Source of the DNA: Bryum argenteum
Taxonomy: Eukaryota; Streptophyta; Bryopsida; Bryales; Bryaceae
Length of the DNA: 64,000 nt
Assembly: GCA_037043015.1 (NCBI GenBank)
Contig: CM073323.1
Location: 1,116,001-1,180,000 of the forward strand
Direction of reading: 5' to 3'
Position numbers and translations under genes: made by a program. This document shows positions 35,163 to 47,176 of this stretch, one piece after another; the stretch's first letter is position 1; every line of letters starts with the position of its first letter. The notes under the pieces were generated by a model that saw only the letters and a list, made by a program, of their open reading frames with translations, did no database searches and was not told the DNA's origin.

Positions 35163-37866
35163 ATGGAGCGGCTTTCAGCTGTACTTTTCCTCTTGGTTAT
35201 CAGTTTAGCAAATGGGAGTGGTGCAAATGCGTATCAGTTGCCGTTTCATCCTCGGGACTTAATACCGCTCTTGCCGGGATCAGTTGCTTTGCCGGTGCTC
35301 AATAAGCTCCACGGTGCTGTTGATCTGCTGCCGCAATTCGTTGGCGCCGTGTCCTCTGGCAACGACACGGTTGTCTGGAATGGGACCTGCTTTTATCAGA
35401 ATGAGGCTTACATGGAGTACGTTGAGCCGAAAGAGGACGGCCAACCCGGTGGCGGCATTCTGCACATCCAGGTATCGGTTACTCATTGAGCTTTTTATAG
35501 AAATCACCCTTCCCAGATCGGTTGTCCAGAATTGGCATCCCTCATCAAGGTACTTTTGACTCAGAGTTACATTTGTTATTGACTCAATGTGCACAACCGG
35601 ATTATGACAATGTCAATGTCATGAAGTTAATGGCAAGTACACATTATGTTATCTATCATTATGAGTTCAACTATGTAACAGTAAGAGCTTGTCCTCTAAA
35701 TGTCGCTTTTGTGAGTATTTGTCAATGCAGACATGTAGTGAATCAATGTCGTACTTTATATATTCTTTTAAGGATTTTATTGAGCACATGCTATCGTGTA
35801 TGTTGGAAGTGTTTGCGCTGACAATCAATATTGGGGTTATCTGATGCTTGGCACTTGGTTTCTTCATTTTGTCCTCACCTGGTATCAGTTGATGATGCTC
35901 AATCAGTTGTGGTTCTTCTTTGTATTTGCAGACAAGTAATGCTCATAGTTGGACGTGCTTGGATCTTTACGTGTTTGCAACACCATATCGAGTGACTTGG
36001 GACTACTACTTCACTGCCCGAAATCACACACTGAAGATTGATGAGTGGAATGAAGGAGAGCTTGAATACGTAATCTCAATAGCTCTCCTCTGATTGTTTT
36101 CCTGATTGTCTAATTGGAATCCTTCCTTGTCCTATAATCTTTAATGGGATTTTTTGCATCGCTGCTGTCTCTTATCGTTCCAAACTCTTTCTTCTTGGAA
36201 ACAGGTGAAGAAGAATGGCTTCTCAGTATTTTTAATGCCAGCGGGCATGTTAGGAACTTTACTGGCACTATGGGACGTCGCACCATTATTCTCCAACACA
36301 GGATGGGGACAGAACTCGAATATTGCTTTCTTGGAATCTCATATGGGAGTTGAGTTTACGAAGCGCCAGCAACCACGGGTGACTAACATCACTGCCGCCG
36401 ATTTGAAGTCTGGAGATTTTCTAGCCATGTCGAAAATCAGAGGTCGATGGGGAGCATTCGAGACTCTGGAGAAGTGGGTGACCGGGGCACAGGCAGGGCA
36501 CACTGCCGTCTGTCTGCGTGATGAAGATGACAAGCTCTGGGTCGGCGAATCTGGTCATGAAAACGAAGCAGTAAGTTTTCTGTTCCAGTAGATCATCATT
36601 GTAGACAGTTCCTGAAGTTGTTTATCTTCTCTTTTATGAGCCTCACCTTTTTGTTTGTGACCAGGGCGAGGAGGTGATCGTGATAATGCCGTGGGAGGAG
36701 TGGTGGGAGTTTCAAATTGCAGACGTTGCAAATTGTCATGTAGCAGTCCTGCCATTGCACCCTGATGTGCGGGCCAAGTTCAATGTCACAGCCGCTTGGG
36801 AATATGCTCGCCGTATGAGTGGCTTGCCTTATGGCTATCACAACATGATCTTCAGCTGGATTGATACACCGACTGACAATTACCCTCCTCCTCTCGATTC
36901 AAACTTGGTAGGTCCTCGTCGACAGAGTTTTATCATTTCTTTCAAGTTTCGACGATCTTGGTACTTCAAGTGGTAAGACTTAGGTTCGAGATGTTGGGTG
37001 ACCTAACAGTATGCTGATGCAGGTGGCTGCTGTGATCACAATGTGGACCCGTTTACAACCTGCCTATGCAGCCAATATGTGGAACGAAGCTTTGAACAAA
37101 CGCCTTGGCACCGAGGTACAAGGCTTGCATTTCCTCATCGCTGTACTATTGCATTCGTTTCTTATCAGTAGCGTCTAACTGATGTATTCTATAACTATGA
37201 TAGCATTCGCTTTTGACCCGATGTTGTGCTATCGATTGCGAATGGCGGAGGTATTCTCAATGGTTTCATTGGCTTGCAGGGGCTAGACTTACCAGGGGTG
37301 TTGGTGGAGGCTGAGAAGCGAGGAATTGCATTTGAGAAGCTTCTGGCTATTCCAGAGCAGGATAATTGGGAATATAGCGACGGTTTCTCGACCACTTGTG
37401 TAGCTTTCATTCTGCAGATGTACAAAGAAGCTGGACTCTTTGGGCCCCTTGGAAACTCGATTCAAGTCACAGAGTTTACGGTATGTTTGGACTTACTAAG
37501 CATTAACTTACTATCATTTACTGGAGGCTCTGCTGTTGATATTGCAATTTATTTCAGCGGGTTAGATTTGGGATGCTTTATCAGCAAATTTTATGTTCAG
37601 AGGGTGCCATTCGAAGACCTGATTTTTGTTTTGCATATTTCGATTGATTGCAGATAAGGGATGCTTACATGCTGAAGTTCTTCGAAGACGATGTTTCTCG
37701 ATTGCCAAGCTGGTGCAACGCCACAGAAGCAGCCACTCCAGTCTGTCAAATTCTAGGAGACTATGAGATGCAGTTTCCCGGTTACAATACTATCGAGCCC
37801 TACGCTCATATGAACGAACGGTGCCCTTCGCTGCCTCCGTCTTACGACAGGCCCAAGACATGTTGA
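35163..37866 (+). CDS. Secretory-pathway protein with permuted NlpC/P60-like (papain-fold) motifs
   Basis: Seven exons: 35163-35471, 35932-36069, 36205-36570, 36665-36907, 37023-37115, 37280-37480, 37654-37866; 520 residues. Residues 1-23 form a signal peptide (MERLSAVLFLLVISLANGSG). Putative N-glycosylation sites occur (NDTV, NGTC, NHTL, NVTA). It matches a single-copy plant family of no assigned function that I recognise by its very conserved core (AHSWTCLDLYVFATPYRVTW, GFETLEKWVTG, YNTIEPYAHMNE-type motifs). Motifs suggest a circularly permuted NlpC/P60 or YiiX-type fold: SGDFLAMSKIRGRWG, then AGHTAVCL (His248), then WVGESG, and much later FSTTCVAFILQMYKEAG (Cys423). In that fold His precedes Cys. 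If the fold is right it would be a thiol peptidase or amidase of the secretory or vacuolar route; this is inference. All introns are phase 0. Confidence 0.9.
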
Positions 37867-39811
37867 TATTTGTGCTATGTTCTTGTATATTATGACCGGT
37901 AGAATGTGACAATTATCGGAGGCTGAAGATTGCCGGGGTTGAAAAGCTGTAATTTTGTTGCAAAAGACCCTAGTCGCGATTTAGGCATTGATAGCTTCGA
38001 GATAAGCTCTTGCAGCATAGTGCTACAGTAAGTATAGTTGTACGCCTGATTCATTGGCACTTATAGCATTCATTTACATGGAGAAGTAGGGATCGTAAGA
38101 ATTGCATTTCCTGTCAAAGGAGCGCACTTGGATGTAATATGTGAGATACTGCATGTTGGGGTTGGGGCTCAACACACCCCAGACTCAATACTATTATGAA
38201 AGATGCAAGAAGTTCTACCATAAACTGGCTGCATGGCCTATGTTGTTTGAATTTGAGCTGGATGGCCTATGTTATGTAAATTTGATTTGGAGCATAAGAG
38301 ACATTATTTTGAAGCATGTGTATACCTTGTAAGCGTGGAAGGAGTGAATTTTTCTATAAGAAAGCACTATTAATAGATTGTATACTAGTTCTAGAATTAG
38401 TGTAGAAATACTTCAAATCAGCACAAATTAGCCTTCAAAACAACTACTATAATCTAATCTTCCTCAAATGGTGAATTTGTACCTTGATCCTTGAAGTTCT
38501 TGGGAGGTAGCAATCCTCAACTTCCATCAGCTTTTTGGCCAATGCAATAAATTAATATTTAAATATTTAATCAGATGATTTGTAAGTTCAGTGTTGGATC
38601 TTGTAGAGTATGAGTATGAAAAGTTTCCCAGGTTTTATTTATTTATTTTCAGCAATTAGGAGATAGATGATCTTGACTAAAAATGAGCAATAAGAACTTT
38701 TCCAGGCGTCGAACTATGACCCAAGATTACAAGAGAATAGACTTTTATGTCTTTTGTCTTTAGTTTTTTTATTACTACAAAGGCAATGTCTAATTGAAAA
38801 TCAGTGGTCATCAACATTTTCAAAACTTCTAATAAGTTTCCAATATAAAGATTTCTCAGAATTCACAAAAAATGAGTGCTTGTGACCAATTTGGTTAATG
38901 TGCACAATAGTTTTTTAGTTGCTTTTGTAAAACAGATAACATACTCTTTCTAATTATAAGGGTTCAAATGAACGGCGAATAACATTACTTTTTGATTTCC
39001 TTACCGGATACATGTACCAGTAATCAATTAAACATAGTAAATAACAACCATTCTAAACACATGAAACTATATTGGCAGCATCAAAAACGATTACTTTTCC
39101 CAAACATTCAAAAGAGATGAATACTTTACAAGTTCCGTTCCTCTTTGGATAAATTCATCCATCATCGACGTATTTCATCTCCATTATCTGTTCATCGGCC
39201 CATGAATGCTGATTCCAATCCGGCTCTAAAACCCTAAACCCTAAACCCCTCTAGGTTCAATCGAATTGCTCTGTTGCGGTGTTCACAGGATCGTCAATTT
39301 TAGTGCTCACAGCCTCACACTGGGGTTGAAGGCTCGACCTCATAATTAAGCGAACAGAAGATTGTTACCGTATGTACGCCGCTCACGCTCTTGTATCAAT
39401 CATATATTTCCATCGCATTTAGGAGCTTCTATCCTGCGATTTATTGCCAAAGGCATGAGCGGTCTGTCTAGAAAGTGATCATTTCTGCAACCAATGAGGT
39501 GGTTGTATGATCAATAATCAATCTGAAATCGATTACCTCAAAATTTGATCAGTTTGTGGTGATATCTCTCTGGAAGCTTCTTCAATTTATGCATGAGAAA
39601 TTACAACTTCCACTGCTGCACGGAGAATTTTATCTTCCGTGCATAGTTTTGGGGAGGTTTTCGGTTCTACAGCAAATTTGCTTTTGCATTCTTTCGGGAA
39701 AACTGGAGGAATGCAGATTCGAAGACACTCCGCTGAATCTTATTTCGTTGTGTGATAATATTGCCTTCAGGAGGACGCTGTCTGCCAATCCGCACAAGCT
39801 TCAGTTTTGAG
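37867..39811. other. AT-rich spacer, 3' UTR then upstream region of RH13
   Basis: The first few hundred bases are the probable 3' UTR of the preceding gene. 38340-39200 is very AT-rich with no recognisable feature. From 39200 there are telobox motifs leading towards the helicase gene. Confidence 0.5.
39226..39249 (+). promoter_or_regulatory. Telobox array upstream of the RH13-type helicase
   Basis: Three consecutive plant telomere-type units (CTAAAACCCTAAACCCTAAA and one more CCC) lie about 560 bases upstream of the first candidate start. Single AAACCCTA boxes follow at 40048-40055 and 40228-40236, and an inverted one at 40774-40782. Teloboxes are typical of plant promoters for ribosome biogenesis genes, which agrees with the predicted role of the downstream helicase. 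Three units is too short to be a telomere remnant of much length. Confidence 0.55.
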
Positions 39812-42800
39812 ATGGAAGTAGAAGAAATCAATTTGGCTGCCTTGGTCGGTGTTGCTGTAAAGGTGAGAATCAGGACTTCTAGCTTTCGAGTGATTTGTGT
39901 GCCTGCAGTTGACGATCGAATTACTGCGACACTTTTGATTTCTTAGCGTAATGCCGGGATTGTTCGCACCCGAGACCAGATGGTTCGCGATGCCATACTC
40001 TCACTTTTCTGATTTAGCAATGCCATTCTTGAATGTAGGGTCTATCTAAAACCCTAGTAGAGAGGACTGGTTAAGCAGAAGGTGTGCATTTAGTAGAAAA
40101 ATATTTGGGTTGTGATTTTGAGTTTATCCAAAACCCCAATAATGGATTGGATGGACCTAAGGTACCCAATTCTTAGAACTAGAATTGGGGTTGTCAATTG
40201 CTGTTGGGTTGAATCTATAATTTAGCCAAAACCCTAATGAGCATCGACTAGAGAGGACCGATTGTTCGTAGCCGCGTTTTGTGATGTAAGACTTGGGTTG
40301 TCAGTTGTGGTAGTAGCAGAGATGAGGTTTTATCCAAAACCTTTACTTTCCACATTAAAGGACGACCTATTAGAGAGCAAATATCCCTTCCTGATTTTCC
40401 GCGCAGGAGAACTATACTATACCCTGTTTAATTGTTCACGGTTGTAGGACCTCCTTCCACCTCTGTATATAAACTTCTCCCGCAAGTCGTTTGTCACTCC
40501 TAAAGTTTACTGCCATGGCGAATTTCAACACCGTCTCGACGCAAGCTTACAATCCTAATAAATCATTCGAGGTTCGATTCTCTTACTCGCACTTCGCAGT
40601 GCTGCAATGTATTCGGGTATCATTACTGCTTGACTCTAGTATAGGTGATGAACTGCTCTTGATCATCACAGTATCGATTCAGAACTTCGCTCTGTGGTTT
40701 GCTACTATGAATTGAGTCTGCACACAAGAAGGCAATTTCAATAGAGAAATCTGCCGAGTTCTTTGAGTGCCGGGGTTTAGGGTTTTAGAACTTAGGGCTC
40801 AGAAGTACGTGGCGAGGAAGATGAACGGTAGATTTATGTATTTTTACTACGTTCTTGGTTTCTATCACCAATTTAGCTTGTGTAACTAGCCTCATATCGG
40901 TCGGGTCTAGTCCGCAGAGGAGCTTCAACTAGTGGTCTGATTTTGGTGCTTGTTGACACCAAGCGGATGCTTTTATGAAGAGGATTAGTTACACCAATGT
41001 CGGTTGCTACCGTAGCTAGAGAATGGAGACTACTTGAGCTTCAATCCTCGACACTACTACTGTAAAAGCAATACCTGCAGTCTTAGGTCTTCGGACTCTG
41101 TTACTTTCGGCCTTGTGCTCGGACCCTTTTGCAGTCGCGAAGGCTGCTCAGCTTGGTGCCTCGTAAGGCGGTATCGATATCGGCAGGAAGCATTGCGCTA
41201 CTTGTTACAAGTGAATCTTCATCGAACAAGCCTCTTTCTCATTAAGCAAGTCGTATTTGGACTTCTTTATGTTTCTTTTACTGTTATTTGCTGATCACGG
41301 TTACTGAAAAGGAAGCCATCTCGTTGGTGAACGGTTTATGTAGTTTCATGTGACCTGTTTTTCTGTCTTCTTCTGTCGATTGCAGCCAACGAAAGTCATT
41401 GTTCAAGAGGTCGCCTCCTCCGCTGTCAAGTCCAAGACCGGAAGCAAGAAAAGGAAGAGAAAAGGAGAAAAAGGTAAGTCAGGTCTTGGCCGATGAATTT
41501 GTTACCATGTCAGAATGAGTGCAATTGTCATCACTGAGATTTGATAATACTCGACGACATTCTTGGGGCGTTTCAAGACAATTCTTTTGGGCAAGTGAGT
41601 AAAAGTGAGTACTGAACTAAATTCGTGATCTTCTATTTCAGCGTCAATGCAGAACCTCAAGAATGGGAAGGTGAAGTCTGAAGTGGACACACCTAAACTG
41701 GGAGTCATTGTTCAAGAGGTCGCCTCCTCCGCAGTCAAGACCAAGCCTGGAAGCAAGAAAAGGAAGAGAAAAGGAGAAAAAGGTAAGTCAGGTCTTGGCC
41801 GATGAATTTGCTACCATGTTAGAATGAGTGCAATTGTTATCACTGAAATTTGATTTTACTCGACGACTTTCTTGTGGGCGTTTCAAGATGATTCTTTTGG
41901 GCAAGTGAGCAAAAGTGAGTACTTAACTAAATTCGTGATCTTCTATTGCAGCGTCAAAGCAGGACCTCAAGAATGGGAAGGTGAAGCCCGAAGTGGACAC
42001 ACCTAAACTGGAAGGCATGGAAATAGAACAATTACCTTCTTTTGAAAACGTCCAGTTACCTTCGACCAATGGTAGTTCAAAAAAGAAGCCCAAGCTCGGT
42101 TCTAAAGCACGGAAACTTCTCAAGTTGCAGAAACAGCAGGGACAAAAAGGTTCGGAAACGCTTTTGTGTTCTCTTTTCCTAGTGCTCTGTTTCGATGGGT
42201 TAAGGAATTAAGGTCCCAACTAAAGTGGATGTCGTTATGCTCAGGGACCGACAAGAATCTGATAAACGAGAAACAAATAAACGGGAAACAGATAAACGGG
42301 AAGGAGATTTCTGAGGAGGACCTACTTAAACGTGAAGATATGGAATTAGAGAGGTTAGAGAATGTACCATCTTCGGAAGACGTTGACGTAGAAGAAATTG
42401 ACATGTCCGGTTGGTCTCGACTAAGGCTTCACTCGCTTCTAATGAAAGCTTTGATGAAGTTGAAATTTTCGAATCCTACTCCTATCCAGGAGGCCTGCAT
42501 TGGTGCTGCTGCTTTTCAGGGAAAGGTACGTTGACAGTATTCCCTTCGCATCTTTTCATCTGTTTCAGTAGGGGATCTCCGTTTTAATCATTATTTGCTT
42601 CGAATATCAGTTCCAGTACATGCATTGAGCCTGGAGTTTTGTTATGACTGCTCAGGATGTCATAGGTGCCGCTGAGACAGGATCAGGGAAGACCCTCGCA
42701 TTCGGCCTCCCAATATTGCAACGACTTCTAGATGACCAAGAAAAGCAGGGCAGGAAAACAGGCTCCGATATGGCCAGCAAGAAACAATCTGGGGGTCCCT

Positions 42801-45800
42801 TACGTGCTCTTATCGTTACTCCTACCAGGGAACTTGCGTTGCAGGTGCGGGCTCACCAAGCGAATAGAAGATACTCTGCCGAAATGCTGCTGTCTTTAAT
42901 TTTTGAACATTTTAATGATTATGTCTTCGGCTTTGTAACTTGACAATGAGTACTCCTAAGATCACCTATTTTTGAACATTGTGTTGTATATTTTGTTGCA
43001 GGTGTGTGATCACATTAGGGCAGTTGCTCAGTTCACAAATGCGAATGTGGTGCCCATAGTTGGGGGAATGGCTCTTCAAAAGCAGCAACGACTACTTGGA
43101 TACCAGCCACAGATTGTGGTTGGTACACCTGGACGTTTATGGGAGCTTATGAATGCCGGTGAAAAACATCTGCTTGATGTAAGTTTCTAAAACTCGAAAT
43201 TTTTACAATGTTGAAGAGTAGGGGGGAATTGTTTGTCCTTTGCTAGCATATGCTTATTATAAACTCATAACTTGCTTAGTTAAGCTCTAGAGAAAGTTTG
43301 AGATGATTTGTTTGCTTTGCGAAACGAACATGTGCTCAATGCGCTGCAGATTAGAGGGATGCGGAACTCGATACTTTCTTAGCCTTCGTCACTCGGTTGA
43401 TGACTTCTGATTCTGTGCAATGCAGCTGTCTCAACTTTCATTCTTCGTCCTGGATGAGGCTGATCGTATGGTCGAAAAAGGCCACTTCAGAGAGCTACAG
43501 ATGATTATGGATTTGCTGCCAAAGTCACAAAATGAACTCGCGGCGGAAGCTGAAAAGGCTCAGGGGCGTAAAAGGAGGAGAGAAAACAACCGAGAAAGTA
43601 AAGGTGAAGACGAGCAAGGGGACGACGATGAGCAGGAAGAGGAGAATGTTGAGGTTTATCCCGACTCCGATGACGATGAGCAAGAAGAGGAGAATGTTGA
43701 AGTTTACCCCGACTCTGATGATGAGGATGATCTTGAAAATGGTGATGAAGAGCAAGAAGAAGATGTGGAAGATGATGATGATGATGATGACCTCGAAGGG
43801 CAAGAGGTAGTTGATGGTGAGGTAGGAGACGAAGGGCAAGAAGGAGATGACGAGGACGGAGCTGAAGAGGACATAGGAGATGGTTTCTTTCCAGCTTTCC
43901 CAGATGAGGAGGAATCCGATGCAGATCAGCAGATAGAAGCAGAAGACATATCCATGGATGCAGTCTTCCCAGGCCGTGTTAACGTCGAACCATTGAAAAA
44001 ACGGCAAACTCTTGTGTTTTCAGCTACATTAGCGCTGCCTCCGGGCTTCAAGAAGAAGCTGAAGCGAGGGTTTTTTGAAGATAAAAGCTTGTCGAAGAAG
44101 AATGAATACTCTGTAGCCTCTCTAATTCAGAAGGCGGCCATGAGAAGCAACGCAGCGATTGTCGACCTCACCACTAAAGACATCCTTGCTAAGAAGCTTG
44201 AAGAATCCGTGATAGAGTAAGACCTTTACACCTTTCGATACGTGGAGGTTCTGAAGTCCATATATCATTTTTGTTGATGATGGTGTTATTCCTGTGCAGA
44301 TGTCGTGATGAAGAAAAGGACGCATATCTCTATTACATATTGAAGGTTCATGGTTGTGGGCGAACATTAGTCTTTTGCACATCAATTGCAGCTCTCCGGA
44401 GGGTTACAGCGATCCTTAAACTCTTGCAAGTCAATTGTCGGCCGTTGCATGCCCAAATGCAACAGAAGCAGCGGCTAAAGGTGGCAGTCTTCTCTTTTTT
44501 CACTCCTGTTCGGGATCGGGAGCCTCAGTAAGAGCAATTCACGTTTCATGGTTTACCTCAGTATGTAAACCATGAAATTAAATGGCTGTGCATTATTCCT
44601 AGTAATTCAGTTTTTATATTATGGTTCACGGTTTGGTGAGGAAGAACTACTTCTGATGAGAAGTTCGGTGTGCACAATCAGGCAATGGACCGTTTCAAAG
44701 GTGGTGAAGATTGCGTGATGGTGGCAACAGATGTGGCTGCTCGAGGTCTAGATGTAACTGGTATTCGAACTGTGATTCATTATCAACTGCCTCATTCTGC
44801 TGAGGTAATACGGTCTCTGCATGTCCCTATTAAGTATTTACAAGAGCAATGACATCTCGAAACCTTTTTTTCCATCAAATCGACAAAACTACCAATGGTA
44901 GCTCTAGTGTTGATCTAGTAGGACATAAGATCAGCATCAGGATGTTATTAATCGAATGCCAAGTAAATGGTGCTCGAGTATTTATGTACAGATTACTTCT
45001 GTTGGTTAATGTGAATTAGTATCAACTGATATCCTTTTTCTTTGTAGATGTATGTTCACAGAAGTGGGAGAACTGCACGTGCAGATACTGATGGTATTAG
45101 CATTGCCATTATTTCCCCATCAGATCGAGCGAAGTATACAACTCTCTGTCGCGCCCTTGATAAGGTAATTGTTTGCTGTTCTGGTTCTCCATCCTGTGTT
45201 GCCTGTTTGATGCAGATTTTTTAGATCTGAGGTTACTTGATTACTATTATGCTGTATTCTTTGCTTAGTCTAGATGTTGGATGATCCTCAACTCAACCGA
45301 AAACCTTGAGTTGGCTACTAATTTTGCGTGATTTGATTGCAGGCGAATGGATTGCCGTCTTTTCCAATTGACCCGACCTATGTACCAGCAATTTTGAAGC
45401 GTATCAGTTTAGCGAATCAAGTTGATAGAGTCTTGCGGAAACACCAGCAGGTAAACTAGTTAGTTCCTGGGTTTGATGATGTTATATCATGGTAGCTTGG
45501 TGTACAATGATCATGTCCAGACCTTGCTCAATCATTGAGGGAGCTGTTCTCATGCGCTCTGTGGAACTGGTGTTCAAACATGTGCGGTGCTAAACATGAC
45601 AGAACAAAGTAAAGCAGTCTTGGAAGAAGCGAAATGCTGAGGCTCTAGAGCTAGATCTTGAAGACAGTGATGATGATCTTGAAGAGGATTCAGTGAAGAT
45701 GCCTGTGGAAAAGCGGGAACTCATGAGAGTTCAGAATCTACAACAGGTAAACAGACTTCTTAGAGGCTCCAGTCCAATATCATATCACATCATCTCATAT

Positions 45801-46393
45801 CTGTTAATTTGGAGTATCATAACATCCTAGAGTATGGGACTCTAGCATCAAAGCATTTGTGTCATGGTTTTTCGTTTTTTTCATTCCCAAAGGCGCTACA
45901 AGTCAACTTCTTTGATGTGATGTACAGGAGCTGCAGGAGCTTTTGAAAAAGCCACTGGAACCGAAGGCATTCTCCCGGCGATATGTTACAGGGGTATGTG
46001 TCCTTCAAGCAGCCTTCGATTTCAATCACTTTGCATTACTGAACTGAAATATGTCTGCATTTGTTCACAGACCTAGTTATACTGACATCCGTTCAACTTT
46101 CTTTGTCTGTGTAGTCGGGAATTACGCCGGTGCTTGCAAATCAACTGAAGGAGTACACGACCCCAAAAGTAGCAGCAGCCAAGAAAGGTGGCAAGGCAGC
46201 TGTTAGTCCAGTAAACAATGTGCCTACAAAGGGGAGGCTGCTTGTGATCGGTCAAGAGGCAGTTGAACCTTTGGATGCCCTTCGTAGATCAGTTTTGAAT
46301 ACTTCTTCGTTGAAACCGAATACCTCGCCTGCTCCAGCTCCCAAGTCTCATAAGGGGAAGGGCGCTTCCAAGTCTAAGCGGCGGAAACGATGA
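39812..46393 (+). CDS. RH13: DEAD-box RNA helicase, RH13 / MAK5 type (ribosome biogenesis)
   Basis: Fifteen exons: 39812-39862, 41386-41473, 41642-41782, 41952-42149, 42245-42525, 42656-42844, 43002-43178, 43426-44216, 44300-44480, 44682-44804, 45048-45164, 45343-45450, 45603-45746, 45928-45993, 46115-46393; 977 residues with phase kept. The basic N-terminus has KKRKRKGEK nuclear signals. The helicase core has the Q motif ([15 protein letters not shown], ~240), motif I AETGSGKT, Ia PTRELALQ, Ib TPGRL, II DEAD (~386), III SAT (~574), [19 protein letters not shown] and [11 protein letters not shown]. An acidic insertion of about 150 residues separates motifs II and III, as in MAK5 relatives (human DDX24, yeast Mak5), which act in 60S subunit assembly in the nucleolus. 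Exon 1 is uncertain: a start at 40515 is an alternative. Everything from 41386 on is firm. The region 41395-42012 holds a tandem exon-intron duplication. Confidence 0.9.
40466..40476 (+). promoter_or_regulatory. Candidate TATA box for an alternative first exon
   Basis: GTATATAAACT lies about 45 bases upstream of an ATG (40515) in a good context (GCCATGGCG). That short frame ([19 protein letters not shown]) ends at a GAG|GTTCG donor in phase 0. It could splice to the exon at 41386 in place of the 39812 first exon. The evidence is positional only. Confidence 0.4.
41395..42012 (+). repeat. 309-bp tandem duplication of an exon-intron unit inside RH13
   Basis: A segment starting GTCATTGTTCAAGAGGTCGC at 41395 is repeated from 41704 with over 90 percent identity by eye, across exon, intron and the start of the following exon. 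It yields two protein repeats of the form [12 protein letters not shown](S/T)K, (T/P)[13 protein letters not shown](M/K)Q(N/D)LKNGKVK, (S/P)EVDTPKL. Because the unit is 309 bp and carries a whole intron with both splice sites, the reading frame is kept. Confidence 0.93.
43624..43719 (+). repeat. 48-bp in-frame tandem repeat in the acidic insert of RH13
   Basis: Two 48-base units (43624-43671 and 43672-43719) encode two copies of [16 protein letters not shown]. They lie in the acidic insertion between helicase motifs II and III. The repeat adds 16 residues without disturbing the fold and is a typical site for length variation. Confidence 0.9.
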
Positions 46394-47102
46394 GCTCTAT
46401 ATTTGCTCAACCCAGTTTTGACACTAATCTGAATTCCTATTTTTTAGCAATAGTTGCTTTATTAAAGAGAAACACAGCTTGTTTGAGGCGCCTTACATTT
46501 CTTTCTTAAGGTACGAAATTGATCCTTCTTTTCGTGGTTGCTCTATTCATTTTATTGAGCAGAAGCACACCTGTGAAATGACCTCAGCATTCTTGCTGGC
46601 GTCATCTTCGAAAGATTCTGATGTTGAAAGTGAGCATGTTGATTGATCATTTGGCGGATTTCAAGCTTTTTTTTATCAGTGTTTGGTTGACGATCATTGC
46701 GTGTGTTGATTGCAATAATATGTGTACCCTCGCAACTGCTCTATCATAACGTTCGAATGTACGATGCATGCCGTGCCGGCCGGATTTTTTAGTGTTCATT
46801 TACCTGGATGTTGCACCTCTGTGTCCGGAGGGAATCAATGCGCGGGTCCATCGTTACTGCGATGATCATTCAACCAATGCAGTTGGTTGTCATCGGCATC
46901 TATTAGTCCGAGATTAGGAGCAACAGTTGTCTACCCAAGGATCGTAGGCAGGATATCGGAGATTCTGAATTCGAAACAGCGGTCACGATTTACTGTAAAC
47001 AGGCCGTTGCATTCCCACGCACCTGCGGAGATTCTTCCACTGAACTGTCAACAGAAAAATAGTATGTATTGTACTCAGCATTTCGCATTTACATTTCAAA
47101 AA
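46394..47102. other. 3' UTR of RH13 and spacer
   Basis: No open frame with recognisable content. The frame at 46887-47252 crosses the tRNA gene on the other strand and is not coding. Confidence 0.55.
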
Positions 47103-47176
47103 TGTCTGATCCCAGGTTCGAACTGGGGACCTCTAGTGTGTGAGACTAGCGTGATAACCGACTACACCAACCAGAC
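47103..47176 (-). tRNA. trnV-CAC: tRNA-Val (anticodon CAC)
   Basis: Read on the minus strand, a 74-base cloverleaf starts GTCTGGTTGGTGTAGTCGG and ends ATCAGAC plus discriminator A. The acceptor stem GTCTGGT/ATCAGAC pairs over seven positions with one G-U. The D arm has the A-box-like GGTGTAGTCGG. The anticodon stem-loop is CTAGT-CTCACAC-ACTAG, with CAC as anticodon. The T arm carries GTTCGAA (B-box). A TTTT run follows directly at the 3' side as a pol III terminator. No CCA is encoded and no intron is present. Confidence 0.96.

Noticed and set aside
39226-39249. Interstitial telomere remnant
   Set aside because: Only three CCCTAAA units, in a likely promoter with further single boxes; telobox is the simpler reading.
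43525-44007. 160-codon minus-strand frame
   Set aside because: Antisense shadow of the acidic insert of RH13 (GAT/GAA codons read as Ile/Phe/Leu).
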